64,000 bases of DNA from Camillea tinctor (Eukaryota; Ascomycota; Sordariomycetes; Xylariales; Xylariaceae): NCBI GenBank assembly GCA_022578605.1, contig MU394132.1:115692-179691 (forward strand), given 5' to 3'. A model generated the notes under the pieces. It was not told the origin of the DNA. It did no database searches and saw only the letters and a list, made by a program, of their open reading frames with translations. Positions 48,255 to 60,715 of the stretch are shown here, one piece after another. Every line of letters starts with the position of its first letter. Position 1 is the first letter of the stretch. The position numbers were made by a program, and so were the translations under genes.

Positions 48255-51200
48255 AAAAAAAAAAGAATGAAAAAAACCTCGATATAATAGCAGAAATGTG
48301 AACCTAATTCCTTCTTCTAGGTCTTGTAAGACTAAAAAAGTTGTCATGTAGCGATGGCGTTTTAGAGCAGAGGCCTAATAAGCCCTATTTATCATTCGAT
48401 TCCTAAATCGTACCGTAGGGGTCCATGTTGCACTGCTAATAACATGGAAAGAACACACACTGGAACATCCAATCGAGCGTATATACTGGTCGGGTCCACT
48501 CTTCTTGTCTTGTAGAAATACCTCGTCATTCCCTACCCCCCGACCGACCCAAGTCCCACGCTGTCATCTCTCCTTTGGTCGCCTATTCGCTATATGCTGG
48601 CATCCGTGAGAGGACACACCCCTGCTGTGGATGGCCTAGTTTCACTTATAAGCTTTCCCGCGGCGTGATTTTTGCCTAACAACCTTCTGATACCCAACCA
48701 GTGACCGTTGTCAAATATCTGTTCGGTTTATATTTCTCCCAGGGCCCCCTTTCCTTTCTTTCACTGGGACGCTATAACCCCAACACCCTTACCTCTAGAG
48801 GGAGAGGGGGATAGTAAGTTCTCACCTTTCCCCTTACCTCTCCTCAAATTGTACAAATTCCGATCGTCCCAACGCCTAGACAGTAGCATATCCCACTGTC
48901 CTTTTCAAGGTAGCATGGCATATAGATGCAAAGACTACTTATTCAACATCGAGTGCCTTTGAAGATTCACTCTTCGAGCAATTGTCTTGTCTTTTATCTC
49001 CCCTGAAGCCGTATCGTTGAAACAAGGTTGTGAGGAGGAAAAGCATCGACCACTTTGGCCCCGGATTCAAACGCATTGACCTCGTCCATTGCCAGAACGG
49101 CGTAGTCAACTTTTTGTGCACGCAAACACGGGGTAGAAGACACAGAGACAGAAAAAAAGCGGTGTGAGCAGAAAAGAAGAGACCAGACCGTACAAGGTAT
49201 GTATTCTGATAGTTGGTGCGCCAAAAAGGGAACGGGAACGGAAGGAAAGAAATGCTGCCAAACTAGCGTTTGACAGTCACTTTGGTCTCGTGGCCAAAGT
49301 CTCAGACTGAGGTTCTCATCATGACTCCGATGAATATATTTACCTCTCTTCCTCCGAGCGGAGGGGCTTTGAGAGCTAGGGGAGTAGAGAGGAACAGATG
49401 CTGAGATGACATACCTACTGATTGATTCCCGGTGTTTGGTACAGACTTGCAACGCCGCCGTTTGCGTCACCGCCGCGTGTAAGCTGTGACGCAATGCCAC
49501 ATGTCAGGGTCGACGTGGCAGTACTTCTCGTTCAGCCCCAGGGGCAGAGTGCAGAATCCAGTAAGCCCTCGGAGCTTAGCCCGAACATGAAAGAGCTGAG
49601 GCAAAGTGAAGGATTATAATATATGCCCAAGGTTCCTTCGCTCTTTAAGCCAATAGCTAATGCTCCGAGGGTTCCGTATACGACGATTCTCACGGAAGCA
49701 TGGACAATGGCAAGTAGAACTCGCACAGCGAGGCTCAAATCCACTCAAATGGGCGTCTGGGTAAGAACATTGCCTTCAAGAGCCACGATGGGTCTGAGTC
49801 TCAATATCCCCGAAGAAGACGAACGGCCTCCGCCAGGTCCAACGATAGTAGGCCCTCTACAGCGTCAGAAGAAAACAGGGCACATTAGCAAGTTCTTTGC
49901 CACGATCACCGATACCTCATAAAGAGTTCTTCCGCGCATCCTCGCCGTGTCCTATTACCTCTTAAAATACTGAAAAGTCATGAGAAAAAGAGACGGTATA
50001 CTACTACACCTAGTCTAGGGATGGATATGGGGGGGTCTGAATACTCCAATTCTCGAGGAGAGCGACAATTCATGACCTATGGTTAATTCAACCTAGGCGA
50101 CTTGGGAAGATACGACATGCTATCTTTACTAAGCATTTGGCATTTCCGAAGGCCATTTGACCCAATTATTAACCAGGCTTCCGAGGACAAATGAATTGGA
50201 AAAGAGATAGGGTGAGAATAATCGCTTGGTCTGAGAGAAAAGACAAAGGAAAGAAAAGTGGGAAGAATTGGCACGACATATGGCAAGTAGGTGGGAACGG
50301 GAAAGAAAAAAAAGAGGAGAGAGAAGGAAAGAAAGAAAGAAAGAAAAGTGGATTGAACAGACGTGGCTACGACTACGAGTTGAAACGATCACATTATTAT
50401 ATTTCAGCCCGTGGGGGGAACTAACGATTACGACACCGTTCACAATTCTGCATTGTTCGTTGCTTATATCATCTCAGCCTCATGAGATGGGGGAACAAGG
50501 GGAGAAGGGGCTCGAGAGCAAGACCCAGGCCTGAGCGACAGCAAGGCAGGCTAGGTTTACGTGGGGGTTACACAGAGATGATGATCCCTATCACGAAATA
50601 TCTCTCCCCACGATCGGCTATGGCTTACTTGCGTACGTGGGTACGGTGAGAATCTGGGGGATGTGAGAAAAGGGAGGGTGTGATGAGGCACGTTCTAGAC
50701 CCTCAGGTCGATCTCCCCCTGCTTGGGCATGCGGTCATCTCATCCCAAGCGAATGGCACGATCAGATCATCAAGCCAACCCCTTGAGTACCATAGGTAAG
50801 TACCTAGGTGAGAGCACATCGCGCTATGAGTAAGTTGATCACTGGGTCTCAGGAGCGAAACGGTATTACCAAAGTATACAGATCATTCTCATTGCGCATA
50901 TGCCTATTTTGCCTAGGAAAGGGGGGAAAGAATAATACAATACAGGAAAGGAAAAGAAAGAGAAAAGCAAACGCTATTTTGTCCTCCAAGGGAAATATGC
51001 TACAACCTCCCTCCTGCCGGTTTTTTTTCTCTATACCTCCATCTCTGTTTCTTGATGGATTGATCCGATTTCCTTTTTTTTATTTCCCCTCATCCCTGAT
51101 CCTGTCCAGTGCTGTCTTACCACGAGGCCAGCCGATGGAGCGGGAACCTGGCGACGTGATGCACACAATACATGCTAAGGGATGACCAATATGTCTCAAG

Positions 51201-51674
51201 GGGGGCGTGAAAAAGAAAAGGAGAGGGGGAGGGGAAAGGAAAAAAAGAAAAAAAAGCAAGAAAGAAAAGAAAGCGGAAGCCGAAATACCAAAGACGATGA
51301 TCCCAGCCCCTTGCCAGACTGAAGATCAAATTAAAAAGAAAAAAAACAAATCATACTCCGACATGTTGAGGTTTCCTCCTATCCTATAAGTTCCAACGGT
51401 TTCCTTCTCTCTTGCGAGTTTTTCAATCTGTGCCTTGTGCTGTATATCCAGGGTCTTTCTTGTATATATTTCCTTCGTGCCGTTTCCATCGTCGTATTAT
51501 CACATTTTATGTTTTGCATCACACACCCCCCTCCTTTATCATTGTTTCGTTTATTACTTTCTCATTCTCATCTTGTTGTATTTTTCTCTACTCCTTTTCA
51601 TCTTCTTCATGTTCTTCTTCTTCCTCGTCACGCTGTTTTTATTGTCGTTCTTCTTCTTCCGTATACGTCTCTCC
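48255..51674. other. 3.4-kb intergenic region downstream of ERB1
   Basis: Tail-to-tail with the gene at 51675-52409. Long purine- or pyrimidine-rich, low-complexity stretches (50300-50360, 51210-51290, 51540-51670) give spurious frames on both strands. One ATG-started frame (49623-49922) is listed separately as doubtful. No RNA gene was recognised. Confidence 0.5.
49623..49922 (+). CDS. Doubtful 99-residue ORF
   Basis: The ATG-started frame encodes a mixed-composition peptide (SLFKPIANAPRVPYTTILTEAW at the start, SLNIPEEDERPPPGPTIVGP in the second half) without low complexity. No family is recognised. An in-frame GTAAGA...CCAG pair (49760-49839) could be an intron. The opposite strand is also open here, so coding is unproven. 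Confidence 0.18.
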   Translation: MPKVPSLFKPIANAPRVPYTTILTEAWTMASRTRTARLKSTQMGVWVRTLPSRATMGLSLNIPEEDERPPPGPTIVGPLQRQKKTGHISKFFATITDTS

Positions 51675-52409
51675 TCACTGCGTGTCGGCGTCGTCGATAT
51701 TCAAGTGCGCGGGGTACGCGGGCACATGCTCGAACTGCCACCCCGCGGCACACACGTTCTCGGACATACGCTCGAGATGGGACGAAGAAGTCCCGTTGCT
51801 GTGAGAAGAGGCTGCCGCTGTCGTCGCCAGCGTGACGCGGCTGTGCGAGCTGTGACCGACCACGATGATGCTGCTGTCTAGGCCGGTAGACCCCGGAGGG
51901 TTGGCCTCGGCCACGGCGAAGATGCCCGTGTCAATCCACCCACGGATATCCCCTCTCCTCTTACCGCTACCGAGGTGCGAGGTAGTGCGGTAGTCATGGT
52001 TAAGGGCATCGACCGCCTGCTCCGTGAGTGGCTGCATCGTGGTGGTGTAATAGTCCCGCTCAACCCAGTACCGCACGTGTCCTCGTAGCATCGAAGCCCG
52101 GGCAGCAGCGTCTCCGTTGGCTGGCATAGTAGCGGAGGTGCTCTCAGTCGACTGAGCTGAGGGAGCGTATCCGCGGGGGTTGTAGACGTTGCCCCTACCC
52201 GTTGCGAGGCCGTCGTTGGCCACGTTGCTCGAGTCGGTCATGGGGCCGTTGGTCTGTGATGATGAGGTGTTCTCGCCGTTGAGATAGGGCGGCCGTTGGC
52301 GGGTGAAGTTGGATGTGTAATGCCCGGCGTCGACTGGTCCTTCGTTAGAATCGAGTAACGCAGAGAACGAATCTCCCTCGTGGGTAGGTATATTGGTAGG
52401 AACGGACAT
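51675..52409 (-). CDS. Uncharacterised 244-residue protein
   Basis: A single exon runs from the ATG at 52409 to a TGA at 51675. I do not recognise the family. The first 90 residues are polar, rich in Asn, Ser, Thr and Gly, and look disordered. A more ordered block follows: ASMLRGHVRYWVERDYYTTT, then MQPLTEQAVDALNHDYR, RRGDIRGWIDTGIFAVAEA and SSIIVVGHSSHSRVTLATTA. No signal peptide or membrane segment is visible. The third codon positions are GC-rich and the frame shows a codon bias like its neighbours, which supports real coding. The 3' side is a long CT-rich tract. Confidence 0.7.
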   Translation of the reverse strand: MSVPTNIPTHEGDSFSALLDSNEGPVDAGHYTSNFTRQRPPYLNGENTSSSQTNGPMTDSSNVANDGLATGRGNVYNPRGYAPSAQSTESTSATMPANGDAAARASMLRGHVRYWVERDYYTTTMQPLTEQAVDALNHDYRTTSHLGSGKRRGDIRGWIDTGIFAVAEANPPGSTGLDSSIIVVGHSSHSRVTLATTAAASSHSNGTSSSHLERMSENVCAAGWQFEHVPAYPAHLNIDDADTQ

Positions 52410-55400
52410 TATTATGATAATTAAGGTTTGTCGATTAGTGAAAGGGGTTTTGTTGTCGTTGATGATGATGACGCCGGTAGGTAATGTTATGGCAGTGCGG
52501 TACGATTATTGTTGCCTTCGAAGATTCGTCGAGGAGATCGATATACGAAAGGGGGGGGGGAGAGGGGGAAAGAAGAACAAGAAGGTCAGGCCGAAATATA
52601 AGTCGAGGACTTGGGCACCGACACACACATAAGACCTAAGCGGGCAAGATACAAGATGCAGATTCCCGAGTTCGTGCAAGCTTCGTGTCGTTCAACAAAG
52701 ATAAGAAAAGTAGTACAATTACTAACAGGACTCTACTTCTTCTTATCACTGCAACAAGAAATGCTCGCCGGCGCTGTGATACTATGTCGGTGTCAGGATG
52801 AAGTTAAGTCAACAAGAGGGAGGCCTCTGTTGAAAAAGCGGGAGAGGGGAGCTTGGGATTTATATTTTTTTTTGGATAGTCTGCCACGTCTATCCAATAG
52901 CTCTCCGATCCGGTTGATAGGGGGGAAATAAAATGAGGAGAAGGGGGGGTTCTTCTTCAGTATGAAGAATTATACAACACATATCATTGCATACTTCAAA
53001 TGATATTGGGGTATTGGACTAACTTATGCATTCATTACTCTGCACAAGATTCAGTCTGTCGTCAAAAAAATCGAGAATAGTATTCTGATGGTCTGATGTA
53101 TACAGGTACTGAGAGAAAGAGAGGGGGGGGCAAGGGGGGAAGAGAAAGGGTGTGTGCGAATCAAGCACCATGTTTCCTACGTTACCGGAATATACATTTT
53201 TACTATGATTCTGGGGAAACAAGCCACCCTGGAAGAACCGGCTCTTCGAAAGAAGATCGCCTTGTTTTTTTTTTCTTATCCTACAGGTAATTGAAGCTTC
53301 CCATCTTGTCGGGTCAATAATGCGTGATTTAACAAGTCTGCGGGCGAGCTGCTGAGCCAGAGATGCACGTCCAGGGACGCGGCCACCTTGGGGACCTGCC
53401 AACCTATGGACCGTTAATTCTTTTATTTTTTTTATCGTTGATCCTTAGATGCAAAGCTAGGTTATTCAGCGCCGAATGGCCAAGGGGGGGGTACAGGAAT
53501 CCATGGGGGCTTTTTTCCCTTGTCACCCCACGATTTCCATGTACATGACCTATTACCCTTAAGGGATAGCTGGCAAGAATGGCTGGCTGTGATTGTCTCA
53601 CAGCGTCGAAATAATGCATTCTAGCTTCTAAGTCGAGTCGCAGCTTGAAAGATAAATCAGTATACCTTCGTCACGCAGTCGCATGCACTTTAGGTATGTA
53701 GCTTCTATAACTTACAAATGTATACACAATAGGTATTCTATGCAGGAATTAATATATTTCAGGCACATCACAGAGTCGTCTTCCTAGGCCTCCAAGTACT
53801 CAACCCTCCCCTCTTCCCCCCGTTGCTCTATTGCCCGGTATTTTTCTTAAACCCCAAAAAAATCCCTAAGGCTAGGAAGCAGTCTATGCACAGGGGCTAA
53901 TTAACACAACTCTCTGTTTAATAATCAAGATTATCGTAAGACACGGGGTGGGTTTCTAACAAGTGTCTTACCTCGTGGAGAAATAAACAATAGCCCGTCA
54001 AACGGGGCCTGTCTTGCTCGCCTTGCTTTCTCAAACCTGTGTTTAGCTCGTTGCGAATTACGTCTATGAGAGAAATATCCGCCGCAAGAGCTGAGAACGC
54101 GTTCCAGACGCTACGATACATCATATCGATCTAATGCGAAAGGTAGGCCAAGCCCTCAAACTACTCGCTTCCTAGCCATAAATTCTATAGCTTAGAATTC
54201 TCATCCCTCTGGTCGCATATCGCCGTATGGCGGGCGACCTCGGTTGCTCTCGACTTGCCTCTGCCCGGTATAATCTCACCTTAATCTCCAAGGAGGAGTG
54301 CCGCGAGAGTCCTTCAACGATTAGCAGCCGGCCACGTACTCAGTGCCATCCCCGTCCAAGCTACTCGCCTCCGTCATAGATTCGCTATGTTCCCGTTATG
54401 ATAAATGACAGTGTCCGGGGGTTGTATACCCAGGCACCCCTGAGCCGATCTCTCATCGAGTTCAAAAGATATAGTCACGGGAGACATTATAGTCCAATGA
54501 GTTCAGGACACTAAGATACAGCCTGCCCTGACCGAGATATCGACAAACTCACCGACGAGAGAAATGTCGTGCTCTTCTACATGCCAACCTGATAGCTTTG
54601 TCCACTCGCAATACCTGTTTTAGCGAGGGCTGCTACGCTGCATTGCCACTCTTTTAGCAGCGGAAGCCAGAGAGTTAGCGGGAACAGCAGCAAAGTCGCA
54701 TACCTACCTTGAGAGAGAGTGCCTAGTTTATTGTTTCATGTTAAGAGAAGCAGGGCACCGGAGCCGGGCTCGGAACCTGTCGAACACACACACACACTTA
54801 TCCTACAAAGCTTTTCTGGCGCTGACAAGATGCATGTCGCTAAGTTAGTCTTTGGTCCCAGCTCAAGAGAGGTATATGTGTATACGCATGTATGATAGCA
54901 CGGGTGATCTGCCAGGGTCAAGCCCTCCAAGCCACCCCTGACCGGTTCAGGACAACAGGACCAGGGCTTTCCCATTCCCCGCTATAATGTAGCGCAGATG
55001 ACCGTTCTCAGATGACCCCTTCTCTCGTGATTATTTTGAAATACTAGACAGCTGTCATTGGTCTATAACATTAGTTCTTTAAACTGAGCTGATTAATAAT
55101 GAGACAAGCCCAACAAGAAACTATTTGCGTAGCCTATGCAGCGTCTCATAATAGATATAAAACTAACTAGACTTCATTGGGGAGAGCTGAAGATGACGGA
55201 GCTGAGGAGTGGATTGCTCAATCCCTAGTGTAATTCAACCCCAGCGCAGTGTGTATCTTAAGAACGATAATAAGACCTGGTTTAAAGGCTAGGAGAAAAA
55301 GAAGAAGAGCTTAGGCTGGGTAGAGAGGTGGGTGAGGTGGGTAAGGTAGGTAGCTTGTCATTGTTTCATTGTAAGCCGTCCAATTCGAAGCTCTCATTGA

Positions 55401-55636
55401 ACAATGTGAGTAAATTGTTTATACTATTGCTGGCATCTGATCAAATAGGTGACCTGCCAATTATTTTACGGACCAGGATATGTACATACAAAAACATTGG
55501 ACCTATCTCTCAACCAAACAACGACTTACAACCTGTACCAGATTTATCAAGCCTGGCTAGTCAGCTCAGCGTACAAGCCCTGTTCCAGCCCAAGCCCACC
55601 CCCTCCTCCCCCCATCCCATCCACCCTCCAGCCTTT
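52410..55636. other. 3.2-kb intergenic region with a possible gene relic
   Basis: The first part is the promoter of the 244-residue gene, with G runs (52550-52566, 53121-53140). Between about 53918 and 54720 there are short protein-like segments on the minus strand (listed separately). The remainder shows no gene. Confidence 0.4.
53918..54720 (-). pseudogene. Possible relic or unresolved multi-exon gene
   Basis: Several short open segments on the minus strand look protein-like but I could not join them into one frame. The 3'-most (53918-54124) encodes 68 residues including WNAFSALAADISLIDVIRNE and ending in THPVSYDNLDY. Further upstream, a stretch encodes SPVTISFELDERSAQGCLGI before a stop. 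A putative exon after AAAACAG encodes YCEWTKLSGWHVEEHDISLV and ends at a GTGAGT donor. Intervening stops and missing starts suggest decay, or introns I misplace. The family is not recognised; chance is possible. Confidence 0.22.
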
Positions 55637-56077
55637 TCATCCCATCATGCAAAAAAAGCCCACCATCATGGCTAGGATGCTCACACCTAGCACGGTAGGG
55701 CGCCCCGCCGTCATCGGCGCGGCATTGTCCTCATTATCACCGTTGGTGGCTTCTCTGGCGGCAGCGATAGCGGTGCCGTTATCAGCGTGGAGACATTCGA
55801 AGAAGTTGTTTCTCTCTAGTATAAAGTGCGTAGCTGATTCGTTTAGGGGCAGCTCGCACCAGAGCACGCAGTCGTTGTCGAGCTTGTGCACCTCGTTGGG
55901 ATTGCAGCAGCGTTGCATTGATCTCCATGCCAGAGAATTCGGGGTCCCGTCGCTGCGTGACAAGTTGTACGTCGCAATGCCCACGGGGCGGTTGCTGTCC
56001 GGGATCAGACGCCCTATCGCGGTGTTGTACCGATTTCCCTCACAGGAATCGTTCGAGGGCCTCCATTCGGCCGACAT
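55637..56077 (-). CDS. Cys-rich protein with a C-terminal hydrophobic tail
   Basis: From the ATG at 56077 the frame gives 146 residues; an upstream extension to 56248 is low-complexity (His/Thr, from a GT repeat) and is rejected. The body has several cysteines: NDSCEGN, MQRCCNPNE, DNDCVLWCELP and NFFECL. This spacing (CC, then C-x3-C, then a final C) resembles small fungal Cys-patterned proteins I recall without a known function. The last 20 residues are hydrophobic (VLGVSILAMMVGFFCMMG), suggesting a GPI-attachment signal or a tail anchor. No N-terminal signal peptide is visible, which favours a tail anchor or a missing 5' exon. It starts divergently next to a (GT)n repeat. Confidence 0.55.
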   Translation of the reverse strand: MSAEWRPSNDSCEGNRYNTAIGRLIPDSNRPVGIATYNLSRSDGTPNSLAWRSMQRCCNPNEVHKLDNDCVLWCELPLNESATHFILERNNFFECLHADNGTAIAAAREATNGDNEDNAAPMTAGRPTVLGVSILAMMVGFFCMMG

Positions 56078-56139
56078 GGTGTAAGTGTGGATTGGATGGG
56101 CGTGCGACTGTGCTGTGTAGGTGTGCGTGTATCTGTAGC

Positions 56140-56154
56140 GTGTGTGTGTGTGTG
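56140..56154. repeat. (GT)n microsatellite
   Basis: A short uninterrupted GT run in the upstream region of the Cys-rich gene. It is translated as a His/Thr run in the spurious 5' extension of that frame. Confidence 0.8.
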
Positions 56155-59100
56155 ACGTGTCTGCTAAGGGATCTTGGTGTAATTTCGTGTGAAGATCTAG
56201 TGAAGGGAGTGTTTCGACTACTGAAGCCTTGACTAATATAACTATCAAGAGGCTTGAGGCTTCTTATACCATCTACAGAACACGATTTCTCGAGATAGGA
56301 GAAGGAAGACACAAGCACAGCATCAAACGATCCATGCTTACTTTACATATTATTAACAACAAAGTGGAAAATATCTGCACGATGAGTGTAAAAAAAACCA
56401 TATCTGCTGTCTTGCCAAGTGCTTGGGTTTCCACTGAAGCCAGGTCGCCGTCAAAGTTAGAGTATACTATTGGTGTTTCGTACGAAATTTCCATGTCATT
56501 GGGATCAATCGCTACGGCACAGCATATGTTTGGGAGACGAAATGTGTAGATCTTTGAAAAGACCCAGAGAAATAATTAGCTAAGATATCCGCAGCAATGC
56601 CCTTATAGGCAAAATACATAGACGGGTCAACAGTGACAAATACCTATATAGAGTAGTATACAGAAACCTTCTAACCTAGCTTGGGTCCTCAGTTTATTTC
56701 ACCGCTAGGTTAGCTGAGCTATAAGTTAAACATGATTTGTGCACTTCTAACTGAGACATTCCCTCAACGGCCTTTGATGAAACCAATCTCTTCACCATGG
56801 GAACATGGGCGTACACGAACGATCGCCAAGATACTTGTTAGGGTCAACCAGCGCAGCCTTGTGTGGCTATACTCCGCAGTGTAGTGCAGGATGCGGGAAG
56901 AGATGATGGCGCAGTGAGGACAGGGAGGTGGTAAATAGTACAATACATACAATGCCATCGTCGTTGTGGGATACGTTCCTAGGTAAAACATAGTACATAG
57001 AATGATGTGCACCTTGGCGCAGATCGTAGCTCAAAAACGGCGTGGACCTGATCTTTTTTTTTCCTTTTCTCCTTTTCTTTTGACCGTTGTCAGGCACTTT
57101 GACAACGCAAGCATGTTGGCGCTTAGCCATACCGTTTGCTACATTACGGATGCGTATATGCATGTGTATACCTAGTCGTAAGTATGTAAAATGTATGTGT
57201 ATGTGAAGCACCCTGTCCAGTCCAGCCCTACCCTGCTTAATTGCCGTACTAGAGCTACACTGTATTCACTGCTACATAGACAACTCGGCCGAAGCTGCGG
57301 TTTCTAACCTAACTTAGGTGAGTCGTATTCAACCAGTAATATTATCTGTGCTCACCATTGTGGAATCATTTTAGACAGGCAGGCATCAATGGAGCGGCAA
57401 ATAAAACTCGCTAACAGGTAGGATTACATCTCGGTAGTCTCGTCTGCGCCTATGATATCGCGACGATATTACGAATGAGGCTCTAATTTGGGGGCTTGGA
57501 ATAGTTCTACACTACCAGGGAGGGTTGCAGGTCCTAAATCGCCAATGGCCATCACGTCCCATCACGATGCAGTGTGACGAGCGCACGACCACCATCACCG
57601 TCTTACCGTTGGCGATCCACCAGCCCTAGAATTATTCTAGAAAAACCTGTTCACACCCAATCTACACCACACCCCCTGGTACCTACTTACATACTATATC
57701 CTGCATACACAATCCCTTGATCGGCATCGCCCGGAGTCCGTAGCAAGTAGCAACACGTACTGACCCCAACCGACTCTGATAGGGAGTAGGAATAGAACAA
57801 GAAAATAGAAGGGAGGGGGTTGGAAGAAGATAGCAGGGCATCTTCTAATAGCCTTTAAACCACCGCCCCCTATATTTGTCTATCGGGATATTCAGGTTAC
57901 CGATGAGAGTTTCACGTACACTGGGTGTGTGGCAAAACTGACGAACCCCCCTCCCCCCTGAGGCCATACCTACATCATCAAGGGGGTCAGCCGGGGAATA
58001 GGAGGGGCCCGGAGCCGGCTTCAGGCCCGATCTATCTTAGTCAAAACTAGCTTCACCAACAGGAACCTTCCTCCCAAGGCCAATCAGACAGGAGCAATTG
58101 ATACACGATCGAGCTTCAAGCTCTTCCAACCTAGCGGTTTTCACGTCCACGTTCTTCACAAGTCCATGGACACCAATGGAGACCAGTCCTACGGGTCATC
58201 ATCTTTCCCGACCTACTACTATTTACTACCACCGCCTAGACCAGGCAACACGCAAAGGAAGGAAATAGAAAAGAAAAGCGAGACTAGTTTAGGTTACGAT
58301 ATTCCTACGAAAACAGAAATGCCTTCGGCAAGCTTTCCTGCAGAACCATCCTGCTGCAAAGAACTTTTCTTCCTTCGTCTACCGTAGTAGCTTTCGATTT
58401 GATCATACACACATCATAAGTACCACGCATTCACAAGGCCAACCACTCAGATAGGGTACATTGGGAAAAGCTATCTGCTCATGTGCTGTTGTCCTATTCG
58501 TCCTTCATCATCTCTCTCTTCCACTTTCCCTAGACAGCACAAAATCTATTCGTCCAAGCTCCCATCTTCCTATCCTCAAAACGAGAACCCCCACTGCTGC
58601 AATAACCTAATCTAGTGCTTTGCTAATGGTCCCCTGCAGTGTAAAGGAGAAATATGAAAAAAGGAACCGTGTGACCCCAAACCCCCTCTGTCGGCTAGGT
58701 ATATACTTAATTCTTGTCTTGCTTGGAGAGAGCTTGGCAAGATCTGGCCCTCCCCCACCCCCCAGGTAGATTAGTTCTATGTGCGGTTACTGCATGGGAG
58801 TAAGGGAGAAAGGGGAAGACAGAATATGTCCGTCTGATCAAGCAGCGGGCCAGATGACTATGTAACTACATAGGTAACCTACCTGCAGAACACCCCTCCC
58901 CCTTCTTAGTTAGCTCGAGCATATTACCTATGTAGAAAGCTGCAGAGTGGCGGGGCGGGGAGGAGGAGAAGGAAGGGGATGGAAGGGGTGTTTCTCTCGG
59001 TTATGAGACATTCCACATCGGTACCTTTCAATGTCGAATGGGCGGCGTGCATGCATACGTTGCGTACCTGTCTATGTATGTGTATGTAATGTCGATGAAT

Positions 59101-59930
59101 ACATGTATGTATGTCTCTGCAAGGTAAGGTATGTAACCTACGTAGGTAAAGGCAATGCACAGTTGCTGCAAGTAGGCGCACAACCAACAATACCACCCCT
59201 TTGCCCCCTTCTGTCCCCCCATGCATACGTAAGTGGACTTATACGGGAGTAAAATGAGCGGGACATATGTATATAGGGTAAGGTTGACTGGTAAGTTTAG
59301 TCTCTCTGCAAAGTAACGTACCCACGTCTACTAGAGAGACATACATACATACACATATGTATCCTCGTACATATGCAAGTCCCTTGATTCATTATAGACA
59401 ATCTCCACGCGGGGCGTATCGAATGTTAATTATGTGTGTATATGCATGCCTTTAACGAGAACCTGCAACGCTGAAACTACCTACGTATGATTCATCATAC
59501 ACACGAGTGGGAAAGCTAAGGGTAGGAAAGAAAGAAAGAAATTGGAACTGCAGGTAAAATTGTGCCTGGCCTGGCTTGGCCTGGCCGGGCCGGCCCTGAC
59601 CTGACCCGGCTGAAGAGAGAGAATTTCCCGTATGACTTACACCTACATTTACAATTACGTTGCATGTCTCATTATGTAGTGTACCTACCTACGCACCTAC
59701 ATCAGCCCGACAGGCACGACGGGTGCTGTAAGTAGTGTTGGTTGATAGTGTTGGTTTCCATACCCGTCTACCCTAACCTAGCTGCCTGTCCTGCTGAAAT
59801 ATCATCAAGGCATCAAGATTCGGGGGGCGTATGACGGCAGCGGCTGGCAGCATTGATCGGAAACACGGCATAGTCTGTTTTTTTCCCTCGCCGATCCATC
59901 GTCTTCTTGGTGTGCAATCTTGCTAGTTCC

Positions 59931-59949
59931 CTCTCTCTCTCTCTCTCTC
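59931..59949. repeat. (CT)n microsatellite
   Basis: An uninterrupted CT run of 19 bases in non-coding DNA. Confidence 0.85.
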
Positions 59950-60688
59950 GTTCTTTTGTCCTAACTCCTTGTGTTTCCCTCCCTTGAAGAAGAACGAGAC
60001 ATGGGAGTTGAACTAAGCACGGGTAACAAGAGAAACAGAGAATGAGAGGGAGGGTTACCTAAAGGAAGAGATAGCGCTACATTCCGCCGGGCGGAAATCC
60101 TTCGAGCTAGTGCTTCTCGAATGGGATTCTTTCCTGTATCTCTAGGATAATGAAAATTGAGGTGGCACTTGTGTGAGTGTTCCTCCCCTTCTCCCCTCGT
60201 GCATACCTAGATAGGTACACACCTGATCTCTACGCAGGTGAAAATAATTTACGAGTCAAGGGACCAGGGGAAGCGCTTTTTTCCAGAATTGTTCTACGCC
60301 AGGGCAGGGCAGGGCCAGAGACAGGGCTGGGCTTGGCTTCTCGACTTGACCTTACTTGCATATATCCATGCACGTAGGTTCTGGGTGTGTGCCTTAGACA
60401 TCCCAGACTAATATCCCGATCGACAAGGCATAGCTCGAGGAGTTCTTTTTTGTTTTACCCTCTCTTTCCCCTTCTACTACACATCACTTGACACTTGCTC
60501 CCCCCTGCTAGTCTTGATTTCCGTCTTCGACGAGATGCAGAATAAGCTAGGAACCGACGAACAAGAGAACTAGAATTCTGCAACCCGGTATTGCACCTAG
60601 GTAGCTGATTCGTGTACCAGATATATGTAGGCAAGTTGTAATAAGAGGTAGGTTATGGACACCCTCAACCCTTGTAAGTCAAACTCTG

Positions 60689-60715
60689 TACCTACCTACC
60701 CACCTACCTACCTAC
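60689..60715. repeat. CTAC tandem tract
   Basis: About six near-perfect copies of a four-base CTAC/CCTA unit. It is the longest example of the TAGG/CTAC words scattered through the intergenic DNA of the window. Confidence 0.75.

Noticed and set aside
51400..51881. Overlapping Ser/Phe/Leu-rich plus-strand frames of 130-148 codons
   Set aside because: They come from a TTC/TCT-rich low-complexity tract and from the antisense of the 51675-52409 gene.
56078..56248. A 57-codon His/Thr-rich N-terminal extension of the Cys-rich protein
   Set aside because: It is encoded by a GT/CA microsatellite region and lacks a signal peptide; the ATG at 56077 is preferred.
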